A DNA stretch of 47,011 nt from Oscillospiraceae bacterium (GTDB taxonomy: Bacteria > Bacillota > Clostridia > Oscillospirales > Oscillospiraceae). Location of the stretch: NCBI GenBank assembly GCA_021771265.1, contig JAETPK010000008.1, positions 1-47,011 on the forward strand. The letters are read 5' to 3'. Below are positions 7,799 to 16,512 of the stretch, piece by piece. Within the stretch, counting starts at the first letter, position 1. Every line of letters starts with the position of its first letter. Both the position numbers and the translations under genes were made by a program. Under the pieces are notes generated by a model. That model was not told the DNA's origin. It saw only the letters and a program-made list of their open reading frames with translations, and made no database searches.

Positions 7799-8992
7799 AT
7801 GCTGACGCTGGAAATGATCCAGGACGCTCAGGTCGCTCTTCGGGGTGTCGTACGCCGGACGCCGCTGGATCCCGCATCCAAGATCGCGGACAATCTGTAC
7901 ATCAAGGCTGAGAACCTGCAGGAGACCGGTGCGTTTAAGCTCCGCGGTGCTTACAACAAGATCCGTTCTCTGACCCCGGAGGAGGCTTCCAAGGGCGTCA
8001 TCGCCAGCTCCGCCGGCAACCACGCCCAGGGCATCGCCCTGGCTGCAACCAAGCAGGGCATTAAGTCCGTCATCTGCATGCCCGCAGGCGCCCCCATCTC
8101 CAAGGTGGAGGCCACCAAGAAGTACGGCGCCGAAGTAGTGCTGGTCCCCGGCGTGTTTGACGACGCCGCCCGGGAGTGCGCCCGTCTGGCCGCCGAAAAG
8201 GGCTATACCATCGCTCATCCCTTCAACGACGAGTACGTGATGGCCGGCCAGGGCACCATCGGCCTGGAGATCCTGGAGCAGCTGCCCGAGGTGGAACAGG
8301 TGGTCTGCCCCATTGGCGGCGGTGGCCTGATCTCCGGTATTGCCTGCGCCATCAAGAGCCTGAAGCCTGAGTGCCGTGTCATCGGCGTGCAGGCCGCCAA
8401 GGTGCCCTCCATGTATGAGGCTGTGAAGGCCGGTCATGTGGTCACCGTGCCCGACGGCGACACCATTGCCGATGGTATCCACGTCCTGACACCCGGCGAC
8501 AAGACCTTTGAAATGGTCCAGAAGTATGTGGACGAGATCGTCACCGTTTCTGAGGACGAGATCGCCGGCGCCATCCTGACACTGATGGAGGGCCAGAAGA
8601 CCGTTGCCGAGGGCGCCGGCGCCACCACCGTGGCCGCCTGCCTGTATGGCAAGGTGGACATCAGCACCAAGAAGACCGTCTGCGTCGTGTCCGGCGGCAA
8701 CGTGGACGTGACCACTCTGAGCCGCGTGGTCACCCGCGGCCTGACCAAGGCCGGCCGCATCGCTGAGATCACCACCAAGGTCATCGACAAGCCCGGCAGC
8801 CTGATCCAGGTGCTCCAGGTGGTGTCTGACTGCGGCGCCAACATCCTCAGCGTCAACCACGAGCGGGAGGACAAGGACTCCGACGTGGGTGCCTGCATCG
8901 TCTCCATGACCCTGGAGACCCGCAATGCGGAGCACGTGGCGCAGATCGAAGAGGCTATGGAATCCAAGGGTTATTCTTTGCTGAGCAAGTAA
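7799..8992 (+). CDS. ilvA: threonine ammonia-lyase with C-terminal ACT domain
   Basis: This 397-residue PLP enzyme converts threonine (or serine) to 2-oxobutyrate (or pyruvate) and ammonia. The PLP lysine is K47 in ETGAFKLRGAYN. SSAGNHAQGIALAA and the glycine loop GGGGLISG bind substrate and PLP phosphate. The last 80 residues (ITTKVIDKPGSLIQVLQVV...) form one ACT domain. The start is the ATG after GGGAGG; an upstream ATG in frame has no ribosome site. A symporter gene follows, which fits uptake and fermentation of threonine/serine (inference). Biosynthetic ilvA and catabolic tdcB types cannot be firmly separated by eye; the length and single ACT match the short type. Confidence 0.93.
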   Translation: MLTLEMIQDAQVALRGVVRRTPLDPASKIADNLYIKAENLQETGAFKLRGAYNKIRSLTPEEASKGVIASSAGNHAQGIALAATKQGIKSVICMPAGAPISKVEATKKYGAEVVLVPGVFDDAARECARLAAEKGYTIAHPFNDEYVMAGQGTIGLEILEQLPEVEQVVCPIGGGGLISGIACAIKSLKPECRVIGVQAAKVPSMYEAVKAGHVVTVPDGDTIADGIHVLTPGDKTFEMVQKYVDEIVTVSEDEIAGAILTLMEGQKTVAEGAGATTVAACLYGKVDISTKKTVCVVSGGNVDVTTLSRVVTRGLTKAGRIAEITTKVIDKPGSLIQVLQVVSDCGANILSVNHEREDKDSDVGACIVSMTLETRNAEHVAQIEEAMESKGYSLLSK

Positions 8993-9068
8993 TACATACG
9001 AACTCGGCAATCAATAAAAAAATAAGGAGGGGGTCCTCCGGGAGAAAGGCCGGGGACCAAAGGAAAAC

Positions 9069-10274
9069 ATGGAAAAGAAGAAAAAACTGGGCTTGCTGCC
9101 CAAACTGGTCATCGCGATCGCTCTCGGTATCGTGGTTGGCTTCGTCGCTCAGCCCATGGGCAGCGCCGGTGAGATCATCATCCGCATCGGCGCCACCTAC
9201 AACAGCATTTTCGGCAACTTCCTGAGCTTCGTCATTCCTCTGATCATCATCGGCTTCGTCGCCCCCGGCATTGCTGACCTGGGCGCCGGCGCCGGCAAGA
9301 CCCTGGCCCAGACCACTGGCATCGCCTATTTGTCCACCATCATCGCCGGCACGCTGGCCTATGTGGTCGACACCCTGCTGTTCCCCATGCTGGTCCACGC
9401 CGACATGTTCATGGAAGACGCTGAGAACGCTGAGGAGACCGTCGTCAGCTCTCTGTTCACCATTGACATGCCTCCCGTCATGGGCGTTATGACCGCTCTG
9501 CTGATGGCCTTCATCCTGGGCCTGGGCATGGCTGTTATCAAGAACAACTCCCTGCACAATGTTATGAATGACTTTGCCGAGATCGTCAACAAGCTGGTGG
9601 CCAGCATCGTCATCCCCCTGCTGCCCTTCCACGTGTACGGCATCTTCGCTAAGCTGGCCTACGCCGGCACCATCGTTGAGCTGATGACCTCTTTCATCAA
9701 GGTCTTCGCCGTCATCATCGTGCTGCATGTGGTCATCCTGCTGTTCCAGTACACCATCGCTGGTTCCGCGGCCAAGAAGAGCCCCTTCGCTCTGATCAAG
9801 AACATGATTCCCGCTTACACCACCGCCATCGGCACCCAGTCCTCCGCTGCCACCATTCCCGTTACTGTGCAGTGCACCAAGAAGAACGGCGTGTCCGATT
9901 CCATCGCGGAGTTCGTGTGCCCCCTGTGCGCCACCATCCACCTGTCCGGCTCCACCATCACCCTGACCAGCTGCTCCATCGCCGTTATGATGATGATGGG
10001 CCAGCCCATCACCTTCGGCAAGATGTTCCCCTTCATCCTGATGCTGGGTGTCACCATGGTTGCCGCTCCCGGCGTCCCCGGCGGCGCTGTTATGGCCGCT
10101 CTGGGCATCCTGCAGTCCATGCTGGGCTTTGACGAGACCATGTGCGGCCTCATGATCGCCCTGTACATCGCGCAGGACTCCTTCGGCACCGCCTGCAACG
10201 TCACTGGTGACGGCGCCATCGCTGTCCTGATGGACGCCATTACCGGCAAGAACAAGGACAAGGTCAAGGCCTGA
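9069..10274 (+). CDS. dicarboxylate/amino acid:cation symporter (DAACS family)
   Basis: The 401-residue integral membrane protein has about eight hydrophobic segments plus hairpin-like loops. The serine/threonine-rich segment TTAIGTQSSAATIPVTVQC corresponds to the HP1 re-entrant loop of GltPh-type carriers, and LSGSTITLTSC and the later GGAVMAAL follow the family plan. These carriers take up glutamate, aspartate, C4-dicarboxylates, serine or threonine with Na+ or H+. It lies 76 bases after threonine ammonia-lyase and before a terminator, so they probably share a transcript. Threonine or serine is the most economical substrate guess (inference). Confidence 0.9.
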   Translation: MEKKKKLGLLPKLVIAIALGIVVGFVAQPMGSAGEIIIRIGATYNSIFGNFLSFVIPLIIIGFVAPGIADLGAGAGKTLAQTTGIAYLSTIIAGTLAYVVDTLLFPMLVHADMFMEDAENAEETVVSSLFTIDMPPVMGVMTALLMAFILGLGMAVIKNNSLHNVMNDFAEIVNKLVASIVIPLLPFHVYGIFAKLAYAGTIVELMTSFIKVFAVIIVLHVVILLFQYTIAGSAAKKSPFALIKNMIPAYTTAIGTQSSAATIPVTVQCTKKNGVSDSIAEFVCPLCATIHLSGSTITLTSCSIAVMMMMGQPITFGKMFPFILMLGVTMVAAPGVPGGAVMAALGILQSMLGFDETMCGLMIALYIAQDSFGTACNVTGDGAIAVLMDAITGKNKDKVKA

Positions 10275-10315
10275 TCTAGCACGACCATCCCAAATACTCT
10301 CCCCTAAACATATGG

Positions 10316-10349
10316 AAAAGGCGCTCCGCTTTGCGGGGCGCCTTTTTTA
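10316..10349 (+). terminator. intrinsic terminator after the symporter gene
   Basis: Stem 10316-10329 with 10333-10346 (GGCGCTCCGC/GCGGGGCGCC, one wobble), loop TTT, then a T-run. Confidence 0.88.
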
Positions 10350-10416
10350 TACCGGCGAAGAAAACGCCCGGGCTTAGCAAGGTGTTCACAAGACAGTATA
10401 TCAGATGAAACATTAA

Positions 10417-10463
10417 AACGGAAAACGGTGAACGGAACAATAGCTCGTTCACCGTTTTCTGTT
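10417..10463 (-). terminator. long inverted repeat downstream of the orphan membrane protein gene
   Basis: Arms 10417-10434 and 10446-10463 pair along 18 bases with one mismatch. It lies about 135 bases beyond the stop codon of the minus-strand gene. The U-tract is weak. Nothing else was recognised between 10350 and 10598. Confidence 0.45.
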
Positions 10464-10598
10464 GCACAAGGATAGACATTATTAGGTATTGCAACGGGCA
10501 CAGCCCCTTGTACGGAGTGAGACGACGCAAACTGCACATACAGGCATCGTCTGTATAGAAGTGCGCCCTTGTATCTGCTCGATAAACTGGAAGTTTTG

Positions 10599-11363
10599 CT
10601 ACTGTAGCCCAATGATAAAGAGTACCAATGCCATAATAGACAGAACAGTCCAGCCGATATATCTTCCTGCAATTTCCCAATCAGACGGCTCTGCATGGTC
10701 GACATTGCGAATCCGAAATGCCAGATTCCAACGGAACAGCTCATCTGCAAACAAAATAGAAATTGCATTGAGAACGCAAATGAACAAAGCTCCAAACCAT
10801 GCAAACCATTCGCCCTTATGTGTCAGTTCGGGATTATTCATCAGCTCCAGTATGGTAGAGGCAGATGGCTCTAGGGGATCAATTTCATTCCCGTTTTCGT
10901 CCCTTTCGATTCCGTCGCTGGTTACATAGGAAAATCCAAAGTTATCTAAGGTTCCATCCTCATTGTATAACCAATATGAATCCCCAGTTTCCAAAACGCC
11001 CCCACGAAACAGAATATCTTCTCCTTGACGAAGCTCCACACCGGTCATGTATTCTGCCATTTCTTCGTCCTTCGGAATAGCTGTAGGGTCTTCTTTTGCT
11101 GTATAAGGACCATAGGTTTTATTGCCATGCTGAAATACAACGGTCTTATCCTCCGACACCGTAAAACGTGCCTGTTGCCCTTGGATTTTACCGGAATACA
11201 CCGTACTGCCATTTTCTAGACTTGGGACAAGAATTGTGTCCTTGTATTCAAATCCAACTTTTGAAATTGTCATGGGATAAACCACCACAAACACCAGTGC
11301 CATTGCAATCAAAAATATCAGGACACCTTTTTGATAGCGATTCAAACTTTTAAATTTTTCCAA
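10599..11363 (-). CDS. membrane protein of unknown function, AT-rich
   Basis: I do not recognise this protein. The chosen start is a TTG with GGGAGG seven bases upstream; the frame also opens at a GTG 57 bases earlier that lacks a ribosome site. The product is 254 residues: one N-terminal membrane helix (about 12-32, GVLIFLIAMALVFVVVYP), an extracellular domain of about 150 residues rich in acidic and polar residues (YGPYTAKEDPTAIPKDEE), then two C-terminal helices (WFGALFICVLNAISILFA and IGWTVLSIMALVLFIIGL). Base composition is clearly lower in GC than both neighbours. It is a single-gene unit flanked by hairpins on both sides, which fits acquisition as a unit (inference). Confidence 0.7.
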   Translation of the reverse strand: MEKFKSLNRYQKGVLIFLIAMALVFVVVYPMTISKVGFEYKDTILVPSLENGSTVYSGKIQGQQARFTVSEDKTVVFQHGNKTYGPYTAKEDPTAIPKDEEMAEYMTGVELRQGEDILFRGGVLETGDSYWLYNEDGTLDNFGFSYVTSDGIERDENGNEIDPLEPSASTILELMNNPELTHKGEWFAWFGALFICVLNAISILFADELFRWNLAFRIRNVDHAEPSDWEIAGRYIGWTVLSIMALVLFIIGLQ

Positions 11364-11440
11364 AGTCTCACCTCCCAATGAAATTCCGAATTGCAGGTCC
11401 GTTCGGTTCCATATTATCACATAACGGGATCATATACAAG

Positions 11441-11474
11441 AACAGTCACAGCAGAGCAAACTACTGTGACTGTT
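11441..11474 (-). terminator. hairpin at the end of the Trp transporter operon
   Basis: AACAGTCACAG (11441-11451) and CTGTGACTGTT (11464-11474) are exact reverse complements with a 12-base loop, 44 bases after the ATPase stop codon. The U-tract is poor. Confidence 0.5.
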
Positions 11475-11517
11475 ACTGTCTTATGAACACCGCCCATTTT
11501 GCCCGGGCGTTTGTCTT

Positions 11518-12291
11518 TTAATTTCCGCACTCCATGGAGATCTGATTGAACCGGGTGAGGATGTCATCAATGGAGGTGGTCCGCTTTTCTTCTCCGGCCC
11601 GGTCCAGCACCACATGGCCCCGGTCCATCATGAGGACGCGGTCGCCGTATTCCACGGCATAGCGGAGATTGTGAGTGACCATAAGGGCGGTGAGCTTCTT
11701 TTCCCGGACCACCTGGTCGGTCAGCCTCATGATGGTGTCAGCGGTTTTGGGGTCCAGCGCTGCCGTGTGTTCGTCCAGAATGAGGAATTTCAGCGGCGTC
11801 ATGGTGGCCATCAGCAGGGAAACGGCCTGCCGCTGACCACCGGAGAGAGCGCCCATTTTCACGTCCAACTTATCCTCCAGCCCCAGCCCCAAGGACAGCA
11901 GCTGCTCCCGGTACTGTTCCACCCGGCGGCGGTCAATGGCCCGGTGCAGACCGAAGGCCTTTCCCTTGTTGTCCGCCAGGGACAGGTTTTCCAGCATGGT
12001 CAGGTTGGGGCAGGTGCCGGCGGCTGGGTTCTGATACACCCGGCCCATGGTGGCGTAGCGCTGGTAGTCCTTCATCCTGGAAATGCTGACGCCGCCCACC
12101 AGCACATCACCGCCCTCAATGGGAATGGAGCCGCAGATGATGTTCAGCAGGGAGGTTTTGCCGCTGCCGTTGCTGCCTACGATAGCCACGAACTGGCCCT
12201 CTTCCACCTTCAGGGAGAAGTGGTCGAACAGCCGCTGCTCCGTGATGGTGCCGGGATTGTAGACCTTTGTGATATCTCGCATCTCAAGCAT
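11518..12291 (-). CDS. trpZ: ABC transporter ATP-binding protein, Trp-type operon
   Basis: This is a 257-residue cytoplasmic ATPase with Walker A GSNGSGKT, signature LSGGQRQAVSL, Walker B FLILDEHTAALDP and the switch histidine in MVTHN. The start has GAGGAG upstream and overlaps the permease stop by 8 bases, so the two are translationally coupled. It belongs to the uncharacterised-transporter group that includes streptococcal TrpXYZ. The tryptophan assignment rests on the T-box leader of this operon, not on the ATPase itself. Confidence 0.88.
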   Translation of the reverse strand: MLEMRDITKVYNPGTITEQRLFDHFSLKVEEGQFVAIVGSNGSGKTSLLNIICGSIPIEGGDVLVGGVSISRMKDYQRYATMGRVYQNPAAGTCPNLTMLENLSLADNKGKAFGLHRAIDRRRVEQYREQLLSLGLGLEDKLDVKMGALSGGQRQAVSLLMATMTPLKFLILDEHTAALDPKTADTIMRLTDQVVREKKLTALMVTHNLRYAVEYGDRVLMMDRGHVVLDRAGEEKRTTSIDDILTRFNQISMECGN

Positions 12292-13225
12292 GGATGATCT
12301 CCTCTCCTTTCCGGCCGGACACCACCAGCACCAGCAAAAACAGCATGGCGGTGATGAGCTTCATCATGTTGGGAGGCAGCCCCATGCTCAGCGCCAGTTG
12401 GATGCACAGCTTGTATAGGACGCTGCCCAGAATGACCGCCGTGGTGCCCCGGGGACTGCCCAGAAAGCGCAGGCCTCTCACCTGCCGGAGCCCCCGGGCC
12501 GCCGGGGAGGCGGTGTAGAAACTCATCAGGGAAATGCCGATGATGACGGCAGCCAGACCGAATACCAATTGGCCGGTGCCCATGGTGGCGGAAAAGCTCC
12601 GCTGCTCATGGCAGACGACGCAGCCTGCCAGCGCCACCAGGGCGTTGGAGATGACCAGGCCCAGCATCTTCACGCTGCCTCGGTCCTTGGCCAGGGTGGT
12701 CACCAGGTCCGCGTTGTCTCCCACCGCCCGCAGTAGCAGGCCAGATCTGGTGTTGAAGTAAAGGTCCAGGACCAGCTTCACCGTCAGGATCAGCACCAGG
12801 GATACCACCAGCTTCCGCTCCATGAGCGTCAGTCCACCCAACAGGGACATGGTGGACGGTGCGGTGAAAATGGTGTCTGTTCCCCGGTCCACCGTCAGGT
12901 TGGAGCCGTTGGCGATGTACAGGTTGATGGAAAACAGGGCTGTCATGGTGATGATGCCCGCCAGAAGGTTGCGGATCTTCAGCCGCACATGGATGAAGCC
13001 GGTGAACAGCCCCGCCAGGGCACCGGCGGCCAGAGAGATGGGCAGCGTCAGCCAGGCGTTCACGCCCCGGGTCAGCAAAATGGCGGTGATGGCGGCGCCC
13101 AGGGGAAAGGTGCCGTCCACGCCCAGGTCGGGGAAGTCCAGAATGGAATAGGTGATATAGACGCCGAAGGAGATCAGCGCGTAGATAAGGCCCTGAATGA
13201 GGGTGCTGATGAGCAGGTCCGCCAT
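12284..13225 (-). CDS. trpY: ABC transporter permease, Trp-type operon
   Basis: The 313-residue membrane protein has about eight to nine hydrophobic segments and the motif ILDFPDLGVDGTFPLGAA near residues 28-45, which its paralogue in the distal operon shares as ILDVADLTVDGTMCTGGA. Such permeases resemble branched-chain amino-acid permeases in fold and form the channel of TrpXYZ-type importers. GAAGGAGG precedes the start. It lies 22 bases after the FAH-family gene and overlaps the ATPase gene. Confidence 0.88.
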   Translation of the reverse strand: MADLLISTLIQGLIYALISFGVYITYSILDFPDLGVDGTFPLGAAITAILLTRGVNAWLTLPISLAAGALAGLFTGFIHVRLKIRNLLAGIITMTALFSINLYIANGSNLTVDRGTDTIFTAPSTMSLLGGLTLMERKLVVSLVLILTVKLVLDLYFNTRSGLLLRAVGDNADLVTTLAKDRGSVKMLGLVISNALVALAGCVVCHEQRSFSATMGTGQLVFGLAAVIIGISLMSFYTASPAARGLRQVRGLRFLGSPRGTTAVILGSVLYKLCIQLALSMGLPPNMMKLITAMLFLLVLVVSGRKGEEIIHA

Positions 13226-13247
13226 AGGGAATCCTCCTTCTCAAAGA

Positions 13248-14114
13248 TCAACCCACGGGGTTGGTGAGGGTGCCGATGCCCTCGATGGTGCAGGACACCA
13301 TGTCGCCGGGCTTTAAGAACTTGGGCGGGTCAAAGCCCATGCCCACACCGGCAGGGGTGCCGGTGGCGATGATGGTGCCCGGCAGCAGCGTCATGCCGGC
13401 GGTCACCTCCTCCAGTACATCCTGGATGGAATTCAGGAACAGGGAGGTGTTGGAGTCCTGCCGCGGCTCGCCGTTGACAGCGGAGGAAATGGCCAGAGCT
13501 GGGGGAAAGGCGATCTCGTCGGCGGTGACGATACAGGGCCCCATGGGGGTGAAGCCGTCCAGGCTTTTGCCGAAGTACCACTGCTTGTGGCCGGTCTGCA
13601 CGTCCCGGGCGGAGACGTCGTTGAGGATGGTGTAGCCGAAGATGTAATCGCCGGCCTCGGTGGCCTTCACATTTTTGGCGGTCTTTCCCAGGATGACTGC
13701 TAGCTCCACCTCGTAATCCAGCCGCTCCACCATGTCCCGGTGGCTCTGGATGACGCCGCCGGGGGCCACGGCTTCACTGACCCGTTTGGAGAAGTACACT
13801 GCCACGGGCTTTTCCTTGGTGAAGGCGCCTGCGTCGTATTTGGCGGCCTCCGCGGCATGGGCCCTGTAGTTCATGCCCAGGCACAGCACATCCTGCCGGG
13901 GACGGGGGATGGGGGCCAGCAGCTCCACATCCGCCAGGGCCACGGACACACCGCTGCCCTCCGCCGCGGTAACGGCGGAGGACAGCTGAGAAAGGGTCAA
14001 GGTCTCGATAAGGGTATTCATATCGGGGACAGGCAGCGGCAAAATGGCGGTGCCGTCCTTTGTCAGAGCGCCGACCTTTTCGGCGCCATTTTCGCGGTAA
14101 GTGACCAGTTTCAT
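13248..14114 (-). CDS. fumarylacetoacetate hydrolase (FAH) family protein
   Basis: This 288-residue cytoplasmic enzyme has a small N-terminal domain and a C-terminal FAH barrel. Metal ligands are visible in LDYEVELAVI (Glu-x-Glu) and NDVSARDVQ (Asp), and the GTIIATGTPAGVGMG loop is typical. Members hydrolyse C-C bonds of acylpyruvates and related beta-diketo acids, decarboxylate oxaloacetate, or isomerise. It sits between the lipoprotein and permease genes of the Trp T-box operon, an unexpected place. Either it acts on a compound brought in by this transporter or on a product of aromatic amino-acid catabolism (inference). The ribosome site AAGGAG confirms the start. Confidence 0.88.
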   Translation of the reverse strand: MKLVTYRENGAEKVGALTKDGTAILPLPVPDMNTLIETLTLSQLSSAVTAAEGSGVSVALADVELLAPIPRPRQDVLCLGMNYRAHAAEAAKYDAGAFTKEKPVAVYFSKRVSEAVAPGGVIQSHRDMVERLDYEVELAVILGKTAKNVKATEAGDYIFGYTILNDVSARDVQTGHKQWYFGKSLDGFTPMGPCIVTADEIAFPPALAISSAVNGEPRQDSNTSLFLNSIQDVLEEVTAGMTLLPGTIIATGTPAGVGMGFDPPKFLKPGDMVSCTIEGIGTLTNPVG

Positions 14115-14138
14115 AAAAGAACTCCTTGCTTGATAGTT

Positions 14139-15161
14139 TTACGCCTCGCTGCTTTCCACGGCCTTCTGGGCCACGGCGTCCGGCAGAACGATGCCCATGG
14201 CGTCCAGGGCCTCGGAATTCACGTAGATGCTGTATTCGGAGATGGTCTCATAGGGAAGGTCCTGGCAGGTGGCTTCGCCCCGGAGGATCTTGGCGGCCAT
14301 CTGGCCGGTCTGCTTGCCCAGCTGGATATAGTCGATGCCGGCGGCGGCCACGCAGCCCAGCTTCACCTGCTCCACCTCGGAGCCGTAGATGGGGATGCCG
14401 GCGTCATTGGTCTTTTCCAGGATGGCGGCCAGAACGCCCACCACGTTGTTGTCAGTCAGGTTGGAGATGCAGTCCACCTTGTGGGCGATGAGAGTGTCGG
14501 CGGCCTGGGTGACCTCCGCCTGAGCAGTGACGCCGATGGCGTCGATGGTGAAGCCGTAGTCAGCGCCTTTCTCCTGATACTCGGCGATGGCGGAGACGGA
14601 GTTGGGCTCGCTGGTGGTGTAGAGGATGCCGATGGTCTTGGCGTTGGGCTGAAGCTGGCGGATGAGGTCCAGCTGGGCTTCCACCGGCAGCTTATCGGAG
14701 GTGCCGGTGATGTTGCCGGAGTCCAGCTTTGCCTGGACGGGGTCGGTGATGGCGGTGAAGACCACGGGGATATCCTTATCCTCAGCGGCGTTGAAGCAGG
14801 CCACGGCGGAGGGGGTGGCAATGCCCACCATCAGATCCACATCCTCGGCGGAGAAGGCATCGCCGATCTGGGCGTTGACGTTGTCATCAAAGCCGGCATT
14901 CTGGTAGTCCACCACAAAGTCCACGTTTTCTTTCAGCCCGGCCTCTTCCAGCCCCTGGAGGAAGCCGATGCGGCAGTTGTCCAGAGAGGCGTGCTGGCCG
15001 TACTGGTTGATACCGATCAGGTACTTTTCCGCGGCAGTCTCGGCGGAGGCTTCGGTGTTGCTTTCAACGGGAGTTTCCTCTTTTTTGCCGCCGCAGGCGG
15101 TCAGAGTCAGAGCCAGGGACAACGCCAGAATGGCGGCAGTGATGTGTCGGAAGTTTTTCAT
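14139..15161 (-). CDS. trpX: ABC transporter substrate-binding lipoprotein, Trp-type operon
   Basis: The 340-residue precursor starts with a basic N-terminus and hydrophobic core ending in the lipobox LTAC; C23 is the lipidation site, followed by a Gly/Lys/Glu-rich linker. The body follows the ABC_sub_bind (TrpX-like) plan: YLIGINQYGQHASLDNCR, DLMVGIATPSAVACFNA, GILYTTSEPNSVSAIAEYQ, SNLTDNNVVGVLAA and GIDYIQLGKQTGQMAAKIL. It binds the ligand outside the membrane and delivers it to the permease. The T-box with a tryptophan specifier upstream points to tryptophan or a tryptophan-like compound. First gene of a four-gene operon with an FAH-family gene. Confidence 0.9.
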   Translation of the reverse strand: MKNFRHITAAILALSLALTLTACGGKKEETPVESNTEASAETAAEKYLIGINQYGQHASLDNCRIGFLQGLEEAGLKENVDFVVDYQNAGFDDNVNAQIGDAFSAEDVDLMVGIATPSAVACFNAAEDKDIPVVFTAITDPVQAKLDSGNITGTSDKLPVEAQLDLIRQLQPNAKTIGILYTTSEPNSVSAIAEYQEKGADYGFTIDAIGVTAQAEVTQAADTLIAHKVDCISNLTDNNVVGVLAAILEKTNDAGIPIYGSEVEQVKLGCVAAAGIDYIQLGKQTGQMAAKILRGEATCQDLPYETISEYSIYVNSEALDAMGIVLPDAVAQKAVESSEA

Positions 15162-15276
15162 GATAATATCTCCAATCTCATTTTTAAATTTTGTAAATGC
15201 CTCATGGATCTTACGCTCTCTGGCCCCGCCATCGTCTGGTGTCGCGTTTCATTCAGAAAACCCCTTTCTGGAAAAC

Positions 15277-15553
15277 AAAAAAAGCCTTATCCCAAATTTG
15301 GGACAAGACTTCTGGATCCTGCGGTACCACCCAAGTTGACGCATAGCGCCCGCTCGTTTCACGTACAGATCATACGTGCCGCGCTGGTAACGGGTGCGGT
15401 CCCCGTCAGTCGCTACTGGGCCGTCTGGCTGTTCGCTCTGCCCTCGCAAGTCCATTCGCCGAAACGTTCTCTGCCGCGATCCCACCATCCGCGGCTCTCT
15501 GAAAGGTGACCGTAACGGGTACTCCTCTTACTCATCGGTTTATCTGTTTGATT
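15277..15553 (-). promoter_or_regulatory. T-box leader RNA, tryptophan specifier (UGG)
   Basis: The antiterminator element reads GGGTGGTACCGC (15332-15321), the T-box hallmark. Stem I features are present: GATGAGTAAGAGGAGTA, AGAGAG and the GGTGGGA segment. The specifier loop context GAA-TGG-AC puts UGG (Trp) at 15454-15452. The competing terminator is GTCTTGTCCC paired with GGGATAAGGC, then seven Ts (about 15309-15277). Uncharged tRNA-Trp should stabilise the antiterminator and switch on the transporter operon. The acceptor-binding bulge is UGGU, which pairs with an A discriminator or by wobble with G. Confidence 0.93.
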
Positions 15554-15560
15554 GCTTTGC

Positions 15561-15589
15561 ATTATACGCATCCGGCGGACAAATGTCAA
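15561..15589 (-). promoter_or_regulatory. sigma-70-type promoter of the Trp T-box operon
   Basis: On the minus strand: a perfect -35 TTGACA (15589-15584), 17-base spacer and a perfect -10 TATAAT (15566-15561). The transcript would begin at about 15554, just before stem I of the T-box. Confidence 0.9.
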
Positions 15590-15623
15590 CTGTTAATTTC
15601 AACAATTTTCCTCTGCTGCTTTA

Positions 15624-15673
15624 AATAAAAAAAGAAACCGGAAAGGATACGGGCCGCATCCGCGGCCCGTATC
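15624..15673 (-). terminator. terminator of the distal ABC operon
   Basis: GATACGGGCCGC (15646-15657) pairs exactly with GCGGCCCGTATC (15662-15673). On the minus strand a T-rich stretch follows about 12 bases later. Confidence 0.7.
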
Positions 15674-15717
15674 TGGGATATGCCGGCTGTGCAGTACTGA
15701 GGTCCCCGGCCAGCGGC

Positions 15718-16512
15718 TCAGGAGAGCAGCAGCTTGTCATCAGCTTCATCAGAGCCGCTGACTTTGCTGAACAGCTCCAGCAGCTGGGGGACTGTCAGCT
15801 TCTTCTTTTCCTCGCCGGACACATCAATGACGATGCGGCCCTCGTACATCATGATAAGACGGTTGCCGTGCTGGATGGCGTCCCGCATGTTGTGGGTGAT
15901 CATGAGCGTGGTCAGGTGGTCCTTTTCGATGATGCGGTCCGTGGCGTCCAGCACCTTGGCGGCGGTCTTGGGGTCCAGAGCCGCCGTGTGCTCGTCCAAC
16001 AGCAGCAGCTGGGGCTTGATGAGGGTGGCCATCAGCAGCGTCAGCGCCTGCCGCTGGCCGCCGGACAGAAGGCCCACCTTGCTGGTGAGCCGGTCCTCCA
16101 GCCCCAGGTCCAGGATCTTCAGCCGCTCGATATACGCCTCCCGCTCGGCCTTGGTGATGCCGATGCGCAGGCTGCGGCGCTTGCCCCGGCGGGCAGCCAG
16201 AGCCAAATTTTCCTCGATCTGCATGGTGGCGGCGGTGCCCAGCATGGGGTCCTGGAACACGCGGCCGATGTATTTGGCCCGCTTGTGCTCCGGCATGTGG
16301 GTCAGATCCACGCCGCCGATGGAGATGCTGCCGGCGTCCACCGGCCACACGCCGGCCACGGCGTTGAGCAGAGTGGATTTGCCGGCGCCATTGCCGCCGA
16401 TGACGGTGGCGAAGTCACCGTCGTTCAGGTGCAGGGAGAGACCCCGCAGGGCGGTCTTTTCATTGACCGTTCCGGCATTGAAGGTCTTCCAGATCTCTTT
16501 GACGTCAAGCAT
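15718..16512 (-). CDS. ABC transporter ATP-binding protein, distal Trp-like operon
   Basis: The 264-residue ATPase has Walker A GGNGAGKST, signature LLSGGQRQALTL, Walker B LLLLDEHTAALDP and MITHN, and is closely similar in plan to the ATPase of the proximal operon. The ATG at 16512 is used because an upstream in-frame GTG lies inside the Shine-Dalgarno GGAGG itself. It overlaps the permease stop by 8 bases, the same arrangement as in the proximal operon, which supports an old operon duplication. The substrate is discussed with the leader peptide of this operon. Confidence 0.88.
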   Translation of the reverse strand: MLDVKEIWKTFNAGTVNEKTALRGLSLHLNDGDFATVIGGNGAGKSTLLNAVAGVWPVDAGSISIGGVDLTHMPEHKRAKYIGRVFQDPMLGTAATMQIEENLALAARRGKRRSLRIGITKAEREAYIERLKILDLGLEDRLTSKVGLLSGGQRQALTLLMATLIKPQLLLLDEHTAALDPKTAAKVLDATDRIIEKDHLTTLMITHNMRDAIQHGNRLIMMYEGRIVIDVSGEEKKKLTVPQLLELFSKVSGSDEADDKLLLS

